Origin: Pseudomonas flavescens
GTDB taxonomy: Bacteria > Pseudomonadota > Gammaproteobacteria > Pseudomonadales > Pseudomonadaceae
DNA: 64,000 nucleotides
NCBI RefSeq assembly: GCF_013408425.1
Contig: NZ_JACBYV010000001.1
Span: 3,224,001 to 3,288,000 of the forward strand
Direction of reading: 5' to 3'
Below the pieces are notes generated by a model. That model did not search any database. It was not told the DNA's origin and saw only the letters and a program-made list of their open reading frames with translations. The position numbers were made by a program, and so were the translations under genes. This document shows positions 7,986 through 15,257 of this stretch, one piece after another (the first letter of the stretch is position 1; every line of letters begins with the position of its first letter).

Positions 7986-8921
7986 ATGGCTCAGGAAAAC
8001 AACACCCCGATGGTTCTCACCGCCTTGCAGAAACGCGTTGCCCGCGAGGTCATCGCCTACGTCCGCCACGAGCGCCTGCCCGTTGGCCATCACCTGGCGG
8101 AGTCCCATCTGGCGCAGACCCTGAACACCTCACGCACGCCGGTGAAGTTCGTCCTGAACCATCTCACCGAGCGCGGCATGCTCAAGCACGACCGCAACCG
8201 AGGCTTCTTCCTGGCCCGGGCAGCCGACGACCTCAACGATCTGGTGTTGGAGATTGCCGAAGCCGAAGAGAATTCGGTGTACATGAAATTCGTCGAGCTG
8301 CGTTTGTCACGGCAGCTCCCGGAGCACCTCAGCGAAATCGACCTGATGCGCCAGTTCGGTGTATCGCGCACCGAACTGCGCTCGGCGCTGCTGCGCATGC
8401 AGCAGGAAGGCTGGGCCGAACAGCGCACGGGCCAGGGCTGGCGCATGCTGCCGGTGATCGATTCGATAGAGGCCTACGAGGAAAGCTTCAGTTTCAGGGT
8501 CACCATCGAGCCGGCCGGTCTGCTCTCACCGACCTTTCAGGTCGACCAGAAGGTACTGGCGCTGTGTCGCCAGCAACAGGAATACATCGCCACCACCGGC
8601 TACCTGAGCATGACCACCCAGGAACTGTTCGAAGCCAATTCGAAATTCCACGAGATACTCGCCGGCTTTTCCGGCAACCGCTTTCTGCTGCAATCGCTGA
8701 AACGCCTCAATGGCTTGCGCCGCCTGGTCGAATACAGCGTGGACCTGCCCAGGCCGACGCGGCGCAAGCAGGTACTGGAGCATCTGGAAATTCTCGACCT
8801 GATCGAACGCGGCGACCGCCTCGGTGCCGCTGACCGCCTGCGTGCGCACCTGGAAGGTGCCAGACGCAACAAGCTCAACCCGGCCCTGCTCGAACGACTC
8901 GGCCTGCAGAACGAAGACTAG
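7986..8921 (+). CDS. GntR-family regulator with two predicted winged helices and an FCD-like domain
   Basis: The 311-residue protein starts with a GntR winged helix ('LAQTLNTSRTPVKFVLNHL', about residues 40-60). A second DNA-binding-like segment follows ('LMRQFGVSRTELRSALLRM', about residues 120-140, then 'GQGWRML'). The C-terminal ~170 residues are helical and FCD-like, with 'FHEILAGFSGNRFLLQSLKRL' resembling the FCD ligand-binding core. Ordinary FadR/FCD regulators have one winged helix and about 230-250 residues, so the extra helix explains the length. It is divergent from the AbrB-family gene. The start has no clear ribosome site; an ATG at 8010 is an alternative. Its stop codon lies in a palindrome shared with the next gene. 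Confidence 0.8.
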   Translation: MAQENNTPMVLTALQKRVAREVIAYVRHERLPVGHHLAESHLAQTLNTSRTPVKFVLNHLTERGMLKHDRNRGFFLARAADDLNDLVLEIAEAEENSVYMKFVELRLSRQLPEHLSEIDLMRQFGVSRTELRSALLRMQQEGWAEQRTGQGWRMLPVIDSIEAYEESFSFRVTIEPAGLLSPTFQVDQKVLALCRQQQEYIATTGYLSMTTQELFEANSKFHEILAGFSGNRFLLQSLKRLNGLRRLVEYSVDLPRPTRRKQVLEHLEILDLIERGDRLGAADRLRAHLEGARRNKLNPALLERLGLQNED

Positions 8922-8981
8922 GGTGTGTTGAGGTTTCGCCCACGGCCCTTCGGCTCGCGCTGAAACGTCAACAGACCCTAG
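8918..8981. repeat. Long inverted repeat between convergent genes, supplying both stop codons
   Basis: The 20-nt arms 8918-8937 and 8962-8981 pair at 18 of 20 positions around a 24-nt centre. Both arms end in CTAG: the left one gives the TAG stop of the GntR gene (8919-8921) and the right one the TAG stop of the AcpH gene on the other strand (8978-8980). It probably acts as a bidirectional terminator. Arms of this GTTGACGTTTC type look like an interspersed Pseudomonas palindrome, which I recall but cannot verify. Confidence 0.75.
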
Positions 8982-9553
8982 CCCCGCTGCTCGCGGGCGA
9001 AGGCCATGAGCTGCGGGTAGAACGCGCGGAAGTCCTCGCTCAAGGGCTCGTACAGACGGCGCAAGTCGTCCAGCCCGCCATCCAGCAAGCCAGGCCGCGA
9101 CAGGCGACGCGACATGCCGGCGATCACCTGGCCAAGCACCTCGAAATCCCGATAACTGCCCAACCAATCCTGAGCGGCCATACGCGGCGCCATGTACTGC
9201 AAGTGGCCAGGCAACTGCGCCTCGGCGGCCAGTATCTGGTAAACGCGGGTGGTAAAGCGATCCAGCGGCTGCTCGCTGTAACGCTGCCAATCCCGCGCCA
9301 GGCAATGGTCGAAGAACAGATCGAGGAAGATCCCGGCGACCCGGCGGCGCTCTGCGGGAAAGCGCGCCCGGGCCTGGGCCTGCAGCGGATGGCTGTCGGT
9401 AAAGGCGTCGATTCGCCGGTGCAACGCGATGCCCGCTTCGATGGTAGCCGGCCACTGTCCGGTCAGCGGCCCTTTGACGAAATCGCCGTACAGGCTGCCG
9501 AGCAGTTCGGCGGGCGCGTTTCCGCCCAGATGCAGATGTGCGAGGTAGTTCAT
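8978..9553 (-). CDS. acpH: Acyl carrier protein phosphodiesterase (AcpH)
   Basis: A 191-residue protein of the AcpH family (193 residues in E. coli), which removes 4'-phosphopantetheine from holo-ACP. Seen in sequence: N-terminal 'MNYLAHLHL', 'GSLYGDFVKG', 'GIALHRRIDAFTDSHP' and 'IFLDLFFDHCLARDW', the conserved His/Asp metal-binding blocks of the family. The ATG at 9553 fits this N-terminus; the frame is open 17 codons further. It converges on the GntR gene and ends within the shared palindrome. It precedes the ArsR-XenB pair, as in PAO1 (PA4353/PA4354/PA4356, from memory). Confidence 0.85.
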   Translation of the reverse strand: MNYLAHLHLGGNAPAELLGSLYGDFVKGPLTGQWPATIEAGIALHRRIDAFTDSHPLQAQARARFPAERRRVAGIFLDLFFDHCLARDWQRYSEQPLDRFTTRVYQILAAEAQLPGHLQYMAPRMAAQDWLGSYRDFEVLGQVIAGMSRRLSRPGLLDGGLDDLRRLYEPLSEDFRAFYPQLMAFAREQRG

Positions 9554-9640
9554 GTCCGGCAGCTTAAGGCCTGGGCCTGCCACTGGCGAGATGCCGCCCA
9601 TCACACCGGTCGATATGCATTATCTGCCTGAACGATCTGT

Positions 9641-9698
9641 ATATCGCCAAGTCCCGATATAGAGTTCGCTGCATCGCGATATTGCGTTGCACCGATAT
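9641..9698. promoter_or_regulatory. Cluster of CGATAT half-sites upstream of the second ArsR gene
   Basis: CGATAT or its complement occurs at 9611-9616, 9641-9646, 9655-9660, 9677-9682 and 9693-9698, just before the start at 9710. ATATCG-N8-CGATAT (9641-9660) is an inverted repeat of the size bound by ArsR dimers. The last copy lies next to the ribosome site AGGAGAA. Autoregulation is the simple reading, by inference. Confidence 0.5.
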
Positions 9699-9709
9699 CA
9701 GGAGAACCG

Positions 9710-10021
9710 ATGAGCAGCGACGACATCGAATTGGATGACGTCATCAAAGCCCTGGCCCACCCCGTGCGCCGGGACATCCTGCGCTGGCTCAAGGAGCCCG
9801 AGGCGTATTTCGCCCAGCCGGATCACGCCTTCGACATCGGCGTGTGTGCCGGCAAGTTCGATGAGCGCACGGGCCTGTCGCAATCCACGGTATCGGCACA
9901 TCTGGCCACCTTGCAGCGTGCCGGTCTGGTGACCAGCCGCAGGGTCGGCCAGTGGAATTTCTTCAAACGCAACGACGCAACCATCGATGCCTTCCTGCGC
10001 CAGATCGGCCAGGCACTCTGA
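9710..10021 (+). CDS. ArsR-family transcriptional regulator next to xenB
   Basis: A 103-residue single-domain winged-helix protein: 'ALAHPVRRDILRWLKE' followed by the recognition helix 'SQSTVSAHLATLQRAGLV' and wing 'SRRVGQWNFFKR'. It lacks the ELCVCDL metal site of arsenic/cadmium sensors. A single cysteine in 'IGVCAGKF' just before the HTH is a candidate redox or electrophile sensor (inference). The start has AGGAGAA upstream. The XenB-class OYE follows 92 bp downstream on the same strand. Repeated CGATAT sites precede the gene. Role: probable repressor of itself and xenB. Confidence 0.85.
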   Translation: MSSDDIELDDVIKALAHPVRRDILRWLKEPEAYFAQPDHAFDIGVCAGKFDERTGLSQSTVSAHLATLQRAGLVTSRRVGQWNFFKRNDATIDAFLRQIGQAL

Positions 10022-10113
10022 TTCTCCGGCGCGGATCGCCACCTTGCCGATCTCTTCCAACCGCACACCCGTACATCAACCCGTTCCGAGCGAATGACCC
10101 AAGGATCCTGACC

Positions 10114-11163
10114 ATGACCACACTGTTCGACCCCATCAAGATCGGCGATCTGGAACTCGCCAACCGCATCATCATGGCCCCCCTGACCCGCTGCCGCGCC
10201 GACGAAGGTCGTGTGCCCAATGCGCTGATGGCCGAGTACTACGTACAGCGCGCATCGGCTGGCCTGATCATCAGCGAAGCCACGTCGGTCACACCGATGG
10301 GCGTGGGCTACCCGAATACCCCCGGCATCTGGTCCGACGATCAGGTGCGCGGCTGGAGCGGCGTGACCAAGGCGGTACATGCCAATGGCGGCAAGATCGT
10401 TCTGCAACTCTGGCACGTGGGGCGGATTTCCGACCCGTCGTACCTGGACGGCGAACTGCCGGTGGCCCCCAGCGCCATCCAGCCCGCCGGGCACGTCAGC
10501 CTGATTCGCCCGATGAAGGACTACGTGACCCCACGTGCCCTGGAAACCGAAGAGATCGCCGATATCGTCGAGGCCTACCGGCTGGGCGCGGAAAACGCCA
10601 AGGCTGCCGGCTTCGACGGCGTGGAAATCCACGGCGCCAATGGCTACCTGCTCGACCAGTTCCTGCAGGACAGCACCAACCAGCGCACCGACAACTACGG
10701 CGGCTCCCTGGAAAACCGTGCGCGCCTGCTGCTGGAGGTCACCGATGCCGTGCTGAGCGTCTGGGAACCGGGCCGTGTCGGCGTGCACCTGGCGCCCCGC
10801 GCGGACAGCCATGACATGGGCGATTCCAACCGCGCGGAAACCTTCACCTACGTGGCTCGCGAACTCGGCAAGCGCAACATCGCCTTCCTCTGCGCTCGCG
10901 AGCGGGAAGCCGATGACAGCCTGTCGCCGAGCCTGAAAGAAGCCTTTGGCGGCGTATTCATCGCCAACGAGCGCTTCTCGAAGGATCAGGCCAATGCCTG
11001 GCTGGCCAGCGGCAAGGCCGATGCGGTGGCCTTCGGCGTGCCCTTCATCGCCAACCCGGACCTGCCGGAGCGCCTGCGCCAGGGCGCCGCACTGAACGAA
11101 GCGCACAGCGAGACCTTCTACGGCTCGGGCCCGGTCGGCTATATCGACTACCCGCGCCTGTAA
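10114..11163 (+). CDS. xenB: XenB/NemA-class old yellow enzyme
   Basis: This 349-residue FMN-dependent ene-reductase equals the length of P. fluorescens XenB, which reduces nitroglycerin, TNT, N-ethylmaleimide and enones with NADPH. Classical-class markers are Thr25 ('APLTRCRA') in place of the cysteine of the XenA class, and the His173/Asn176 substrate pair ('VEIHGANGYLLDQFLQD'). 'QLWHVGR' and 'RTDNYGGSLENRARLLLEV' are OYE signatures. The ATG at 10114 fits the family N-terminus. It lies downstream of an ArsR regulator and ends in a strong terminator. This is the second OYE within 11 kb, of a different class from the first. Confidence 0.92.
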   Translation: MTTLFDPIKIGDLELANRIIMAPLTRCRADEGRVPNALMAEYYVQRASAGLIISEATSVTPMGVGYPNTPGIWSDDQVRGWSGVTKAVHANGGKIVLQLWHVGRISDPSYLDGELPVAPSAIQPAGHVSLIRPMKDYVTPRALETEEIADIVEAYRLGAENAKAAGFDGVEIHGANGYLLDQFLQDSTNQRTDNYGGSLENRARLLLEVTDAVLSVWEPGRVGVHLAPRADSHDMGDSNRAETFTYVARELGKRNIAFLCAREREADDSLSPSLKEAFGGVFIANERFSKDQANAWLASGKADAVAFGVPFIANPDLPERLRQGAALNEAHSETFYGSGPVGYIDYPRL

Positions 11164-11174
11164 CTTACGCCGCG

Positions 11175-11212
11175 CAACAAAAAGCCCGCGTTCTCACGCG
11201 GGCTTTTTGTTG
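11175..11212 (+). terminator. Strong intrinsic terminator after xenB
   Basis: Perfect 16-nt arms (11175-11190 and 11197-11212) surround a 6-nt loop; the right arm includes TTTTTG. It begins 12 nt after the xenB stop and ends the ArsR-xenB unit. Confidence 0.9.
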
Positions 11213-11221
11213 GCTGGCAAT

Positions 11222-11438
11222 TCTCTAAAATGGCAAATCGCAGTTGCACTTACGGTCTAGCGAGCTAGAGACCTGCAAGGGCCAGGCGCCCCACAAAACC
11301 AGGCGAGCAAGCGCAGTGTACTGGTGTACATGAGCATGACTTGCTTCGCTCACCCTTCGGGCCGCGCTAAAGCGCGTCAGCCGCGAGCGGCTGTCCGAGC
11401 CTGTTTTCAACGCCGCAGGGCCGACGCGCAGCAGATCG
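11222..11438. repeat. Intergenic repeat element, longer family member
   Basis: No gene is visible here. The segment shares an ordered series of blocks with 20821-20955: CTCTAAAA, CAGGCGA, a TAC...GTA hairpin flanked by AT(G)AGCAT, and then AGCC-GTTTT-AACGC. This copy has about 50 extra bp (near 11341-11395) rich in CGC/GCG hairpins. Its last 42 nt (11397-11438) match 37389-37430 at 34 positions. It ends 4 nt from the stop of the next minus-strand gene. The family assignment is by eye. Confidence 0.5.
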
Positions 11439-11441
11439 CCC

Positions 11442-12311
11442 TTAGCGCGCGTCGATCTGCTGCTGCAAGTTCTGGATTTGCGCCTGCAGCGTGTTGACGC
11501 TGCGCGTGGTCTGCGCGCGGAACGCGTCGAACTCGGCGGTACTGCTGCCACTGCTGGCCGCCGGGCGATTGTCCATCTGGCTCTTGAGCACCAGCAGATC
11601 CTGCTCCAGGCGATCGACAGCGGCGTTGGAGTTGCCAGCCTTCTTCAGTGCTTCGATGTCACCCGCCAGACTCCTGACCTGGGTCGTCAGTTTGCCGGCA
11701 TCCGCCTGGGCGCTCTTCAGGGTGGCCAGTTCGCTTTTCACGGCAGCCAATTCGCTTTTCAGCGAGCCTTGCTCGCTACCGAGGGTCTTGAGGCTCTCGT
11801 CGTACTTGCCCGTGTCACCCTGCTGGGCCTTGAGGTCGGCGATCAATTGCTCGATGCGCTTGTCCTGCCCGCTCTGCTGGCCACCAGCGGCCTGCTGTTG
11901 CTTGGTCAGTTCGGCAACCTTGCCTTCCAGCTGACGCACTTGCAGGCGCAGGGCCTCACTGCCGGTGGTGACGTTGGATTCGGCTGCAACCACCTTGCCG
12001 GAGATGTCCTGAATGCGGCCAGCCGCTTCTTCACTGATACGCGCGAAGCTTTCCTGCGTGGCGACCAGTTGCTGCTCCATCAGGTTGATCTGCTGGAAGC
12101 TCCACCAGCCCACGGCGCCCAGCGCGATGCTCAGCGCACCCACCAGTGCCCACAGCGGGCCGGTGCTGGCTGCACGGGGTGCGACAGCGGCCTTGCCAGG
12201 AGCAGCGGCACGGGCATAGGGCTGCGGCTCGGGGTCGAAATCGTCCTGATCGCGGCGATCCGGCGTCAGGCTGGGCACGTCATCGAATTCGTCGTGGGCA
12301 TCGTTACGCAT
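11442..12311 (-). CDS. Single-pass membrane protein with long periplasmic coiled coil
   Basis: The 289-residue protein has an acidic, proline-rich cytoplasmic N-terminus (about 1-50), one transmembrane helix ('LWALVGALSIALGAVGWW', about 53-72), and then about 210 residues of heptad-rich coiled coil with many Gln, Lys and Glu. No catalytic motif is seen. The topology suggests a structural or tethering role at the inner membrane; resemblance to SMC-like proteins reflects only the coiled coil. The ATG at 12311 is preferred over an in-frame GTG at 12335. The epimerase gene lies upstream on the same strand with a 180-bp gap. Confidence 0.75.
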   Translation of the reverse strand: MRNDAHDEFDDVPSLTPDRRDQDDFDPEPQPYARAAAPGKAAVAPRAASTGPLWALVGALSIALGAVGWWSFQQINLMEQQLVATQESFARISEEAAGRIQDISGKVVAAESNVTTGSEALRLQVRQLEGKVAELTKQQQAAGGQQSGQDKRIEQLIADLKAQQGDTGKYDESLKTLGSEQGSLKSELAAVKSELATLKSAQADAGKLTTQVRSLAGDIEALKKAGNSNAAVDRLEQDLLVLKSQMDNRPAASSGSSTAEFDAFRAQTTRSVNTLQAQIQNLQQQIDAR

Positions 12312-12491
12312 GTAGGGAGACCTTGAGAAAACCACGGTGGAGGCAAATTGCCGCGCAGTATACCGATTCGCACGTGGCGCTTGGGTGTCGTGCCGTCAGG
12401 AAATGGCGGCACCGCGGCGGGCGTATTGCGCAAAAAGACCCACCGGATACCCATCAGGTTCCGCAGCGCCCTGCCGTGCAGAAACCTGGAG

Positions 12492-13478
12492 CTACCCCTG
12501 AGCCCGCCACCAGCGACAGAACTCGTCGAGCGCTGGCCACAAGCCGGCCCTGGCTTCGTAATCCAGGTGCTGCTGCGCCTGGCTGATGTCCAGCGAGAAG
12601 TTGCGACTCATCACATCCACGCTCAGCCGTGACAGCGACGGCTCGGGGCGCCCCGGCAACAGGCTGCAGAGCCCCTCGTTGAGGGTCGCCACGCTGCGTG
12701 CCAGGCCGACCGGGACATGCCGGGTGACCACCGGCATCTCCAGCTGGCGCAGCACGTAATTGACCACATCCCAGAGCGGCACCGCTGCGCCATTGCTGAT
12801 GTTGTAGGCCTTGCCCAGGGCCGGACCGGCGGCCAGCAAGGCGCTGAGCAGGGCCTCGTTGAGGTTGTGCACGCTGGTGAAGTCGACCTTGTTCAGGCCA
12901 TTGCCGATGATCGCCAGGCGCTTCTTGCGTTGCATGGCGATCAGCCGCGGGAAAATGCTCACATCGCCTGCCCCGGTGACGAAGCGCGGACGCAGGGCAA
13001 CCACTTCCAGGCCAAACTCCTGAGCACCGAACACGCGCTGTTCGGCGAGAAACTTGGTACGCGCATAGTGGCTGGAAAAACGCTTCGGCACCTGCTCTTC
13101 ACGCAGACCGACATGATCGCGCCCATCGAAATAGATAGACGGTGACGACAAGTGTACGAGTCGCCGAACCCGGCGTTTGAGGCACGCTTCGATGACGTTT
13201 TCGGTGAGCAGGACGTTGCCGCGATGAAAATACTCGTAGCGCCCCCAGACACCCACGGCACCCGCGCAATGCACCACGGCCTCGACGTCGCTGCACAGCG
13301 ACAGGGCCAGCTCCGGGTCGTTGAGGTCGCCGGGCATGAAGTGCGCGCCACGGCGCAGCAGATGCTCCAGGGCGTCTTCTCGGCGCCCGGTCACGCGCAC
13401 GTCCAGGCCCTGCTCCAGGGCATAACGGGCAAAGCGCCCGCCAATGAAACCGCTTGCTCCGGTGACCAGAATCTTCAT
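12492..13478 (-). CDS. NAD(P)-dependent epimerase/dehydratase-like extended SDR
   Basis: A 328-residue Rossmann-fold oxidoreductase. The nucleotide-binding 'VTGASGFIG' is at residues 6-14, the catalytic Ser lies in 'HLSSPSIYF', and 'YARTK' is the YxxxK motif. A second part ('YNISNGAAVPLWDVVNYVL') binds the substrate. The pattern resembles 3-beta-hydroxysteroid dehydrogenase/isomerase-type extended SDRs, but the substrate cannot be deduced. GGAGG 5 nt before the ATG at 13478 favours it over the adjacent GTG at 13481. It is convergent with nothing and lies downstream of argP on the same strand. Confidence 0.85.
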   Translation of the reverse strand: MKILVTGASGFIGGRFARYALEQGLDVRVTGRREDALEHLLRRGAHFMPGDLNDPELALSLCSDVEAVVHCAGAVGVWGRYEYFHRGNVLLTENVIEACLKRRVRRLVHLSSPSIYFDGRDHVGLREEQVPKRFSSHYARTKFLAEQRVFGAQEFGLEVVALRPRFVTGAGDVSIFPRLIAMQRKKRLAIIGNGLNKVDFTSVHNLNEALLSALLAAGPALGKAYNISNGAAVPLWDVVNYVLRQLEMPVVTRHVPVGLARSVATLNEGLCSLLPGRPEPSLSRLSVDVMSRNFSLDISQAQQHLDYEARAGLWPALDEFCRWWRAQG

Positions 13479-13539
13479 CACGTCCTCCGCTCGCTCGTCG
13501 GCGCACTATAAAGCCTGGCGCGGTGTCGCTGCAGACCGC

Positions 13540-14433
13540 TCACGTGATTGGCACCAGATAATCACCTGCATGGCGATGCAAATGCCCGGTCAGGCGGTCG
13601 AGCAGCTCGCCGCCATTGCGCCAGTGATGCCAGTACAGCGGCACGTCGATGGGCCGGTCGGCGAGCAGTTCGACCAGCTCACCGCTGGCCAGCGCCTCCT
13701 GCATCTGCGGCTCGGGGACCATGCCCCAGCCCAGGCCCTCGGCAGTCAGCCGCAGGAAGCCTTCCGACGATGGGCACAGGTGATGCAGAAAGCTGCCCGA
13801 GATACCCAGCTCATTGAGGTAGCGGTGCTGCAACTGGTCATCCGGGCCGAACACGATCGCTGGCACATGGGCCAGGCGCTCGGCCGTCACGCCGTTGGGA
13901 AAATGGCGAGTGACGAAGGCCGGGCTGGCCATGGCCCGATAGCGCATGGCACCGAGCGGCAGGCTGCGAGCGCCGGAAACCGGGCGCTCGGCCGCACACA
14001 CGCAGGCCGCCACATCACCGGCGCGCATGCGTTTGAGGCCCACTTCCTGATCCTCGACCACCAGTTCCAGCAGCACGCGGTGGCGGGCACAGAAGTCCGC
14101 CACCGCCCGCGCCCACCAGGTGGCCAGGCTGTCGGCGTTGACGGCGATGCGCAGCCGCTGGGTCTCACCATCGGCCTCCAGGGCCGGCACCTGCTCCTGC
14201 AGATCGCGCTCGAGCAGGCGCACCTGCTGCACATGGTTGAGCAGGCGTCGGCCGACATCGGTGGGCGTCGGTGGCATGGCGCGTAGCAGCACCGGCTGGC
14301 CGATGCGCGCTTCCAGCAGTTTGATGCGTTGGGAGACCGCCGATTGCGATAGCCCCAGGACCTGGGCACCGCGCTCGAAGCCAGCCTGTTCGACGACCGC
14401 GGCAAGGGCGGCCAGCAACTTGTAATCGAGCAA
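13540..14433 (-). CDS. argP: LysR-type regulator ArgP (IciA)
   Basis: The 297-residue LysR regulator has the family HTH 'GFERGAQVLGLSQSAVSQRIKLLE' within residues 18-42, characteristic of ArgP/LysG, and a periplasmic-binding-like effector domain. In E. coli ArgP activates the exporter gene argO in response to arginine and is inhibited by lysine. Here it is divergent from an argO-like exporter gene, the usual arrangement. The start codon appears to be TTG at 14433, with AGGA about 7 nt upstream; no in-frame ATG restores a better N-terminus. A clear LysR-type operator lies in the intergenic gap. Confidence 0.9.
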   Translation of the reverse strand: MLDYKLLAALAAVVEQAGFERGAQVLGLSQSAVSQRIKLLEARIGQPVLLRAMPPTPTDVGRRLLNHVQQVRLLERDLQEQVPALEADGETQRLRIAVNADSLATWWARAVADFCARHRVLLELVVEDQEVGLKRMRAGDVAACVCAAERPVSGARSLPLGAMRYRAMASPAFVTRHFPNGVTAERLAHVPAIVFGPDDQLQHRYLNELGISGSFLHHLCPSSEGFLRLTAEGLGWGMVPEPQMQEALASGELVELLADRPIDVPLYWHHWRNGGELLDRLTGHLHRHAGDYLVPIT

Positions 14434-14456
14434 TCGATTTTCCTAATGAGCGATCA

Positions 14457-14485
14457 GCAATATTGCTTTTTCTTATACAAGCAAT
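14457..14485. promoter_or_regulatory. Probable ArgP operator between argP and argO
   Basis: A perfect inverted repeat ATTGCTT-N10-AAGCAAT (14462-14485) contains the T-N11-A pattern of LysR sites. A second palindrome, GCAATATTGC (14457-14466), overlaps its left end. The region is AT-rich and about 100 bp from argO, a usual position for activation by a divergent LysR regulator. Confidence 0.65.
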
Positions 14486-14585
14486 CGCCGCAGACTGATA
14501 GCCATCCCTCCCCTATTCAGGATGCATCGCTCATGTCGGATCCCGGCAATTCGGTTTTCATCACTCCAGCAAGGACGTACTGATC

Positions 14586-15188
14586 ATGTGGCAGAGCTAC
14601 AGCAACGGCCTGGCGATCACAGCCGGCCTGATCATCGCCCTCGGCGCGCAGAATGCGTTCGTCCTCGCCCAGAGCCTGCGCCGCGAACATCATCTGCCGG
14701 TGGCGCTGCTGTGCATCGTCTGCGATGCCCTGCTGATCAGCGCGGGCGTATTCGGCCTGGCCACCCTGCTGGCGCAAAGCGAATTGCTGCTGAGCGTCGC
14801 ACGCTGGGGCGGCGCGGCCTTTCTGCTCTGGTACGGCGCTCAGGCGCTGCGGCGTGCCTGCCGGCCGAATGCCCTTCAGGTACAGGGCGACACGCCTCGC
14901 TCGCTGCGCGCGGTGTTGCTGGCGACCCTGGCGGTGACGCTCCTCAACCCCCATGTGTACCTGGATACCGTGCTGCTGATCGGCTCCCTCGGCGCCCAGC
15001 AGAGCGTCCCCGAGGCTTACGCGGCAGGTGCCGCCAGTGCTTCGCTGGTGTGGTTCATGTGCCTGGCGCTCGGCGCGGCCTGGCTGGCGCCGTGGCTGGC
15101 TCGGCCGCTGACCTGGCGAATCATCGACCTGATCGTCGCCGCGATGATGTTCGCGATTGCCTGGCAACTGATCGCCAGCCCGCTCTGA
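14586..15188 (+). CDS. argO: LysE/ArgO-family basic amino acid exporter
   Basis: The 200-residue inner-membrane protein has six predicted helices and the LysE-family N-terminal block 'GLAITAGLIIALGAQNAFVLAQSLRREH' region (residues 8-35). The conserved 'NPHVYLDTVLLIGSLG' is around residue 120. It exports arginine and probably lysine or toxic analogues such as canavanine by proton-driven antiport. AAGGA precedes the ATG. It is divergent from argP, whose product should activate it. Confidence 0.9.
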   Translation: MWQSYSNGLAITAGLIIALGAQNAFVLAQSLRREHHLPVALLCIVCDALLISAGVFGLATLLAQSELLLSVARWGGAAFLLWYGAQALRRACRPNALQVQGDTPRSLRAVLLATLAVTLLNPHVYLDTVLLIGSLGAQQSVPEAYAAGAASASLVWFMCLALGAAWLAPWLARPLTWRIIDLIVAAMMFAIAWQLIASPL

Positions 15189-15257
15189 CCCAGGAAGGGC
15201 TTCGGGACCGGGCCAGGTGCTATGCTGCGACCCTTGTCGAAATCTGCCGGAGCCTTC

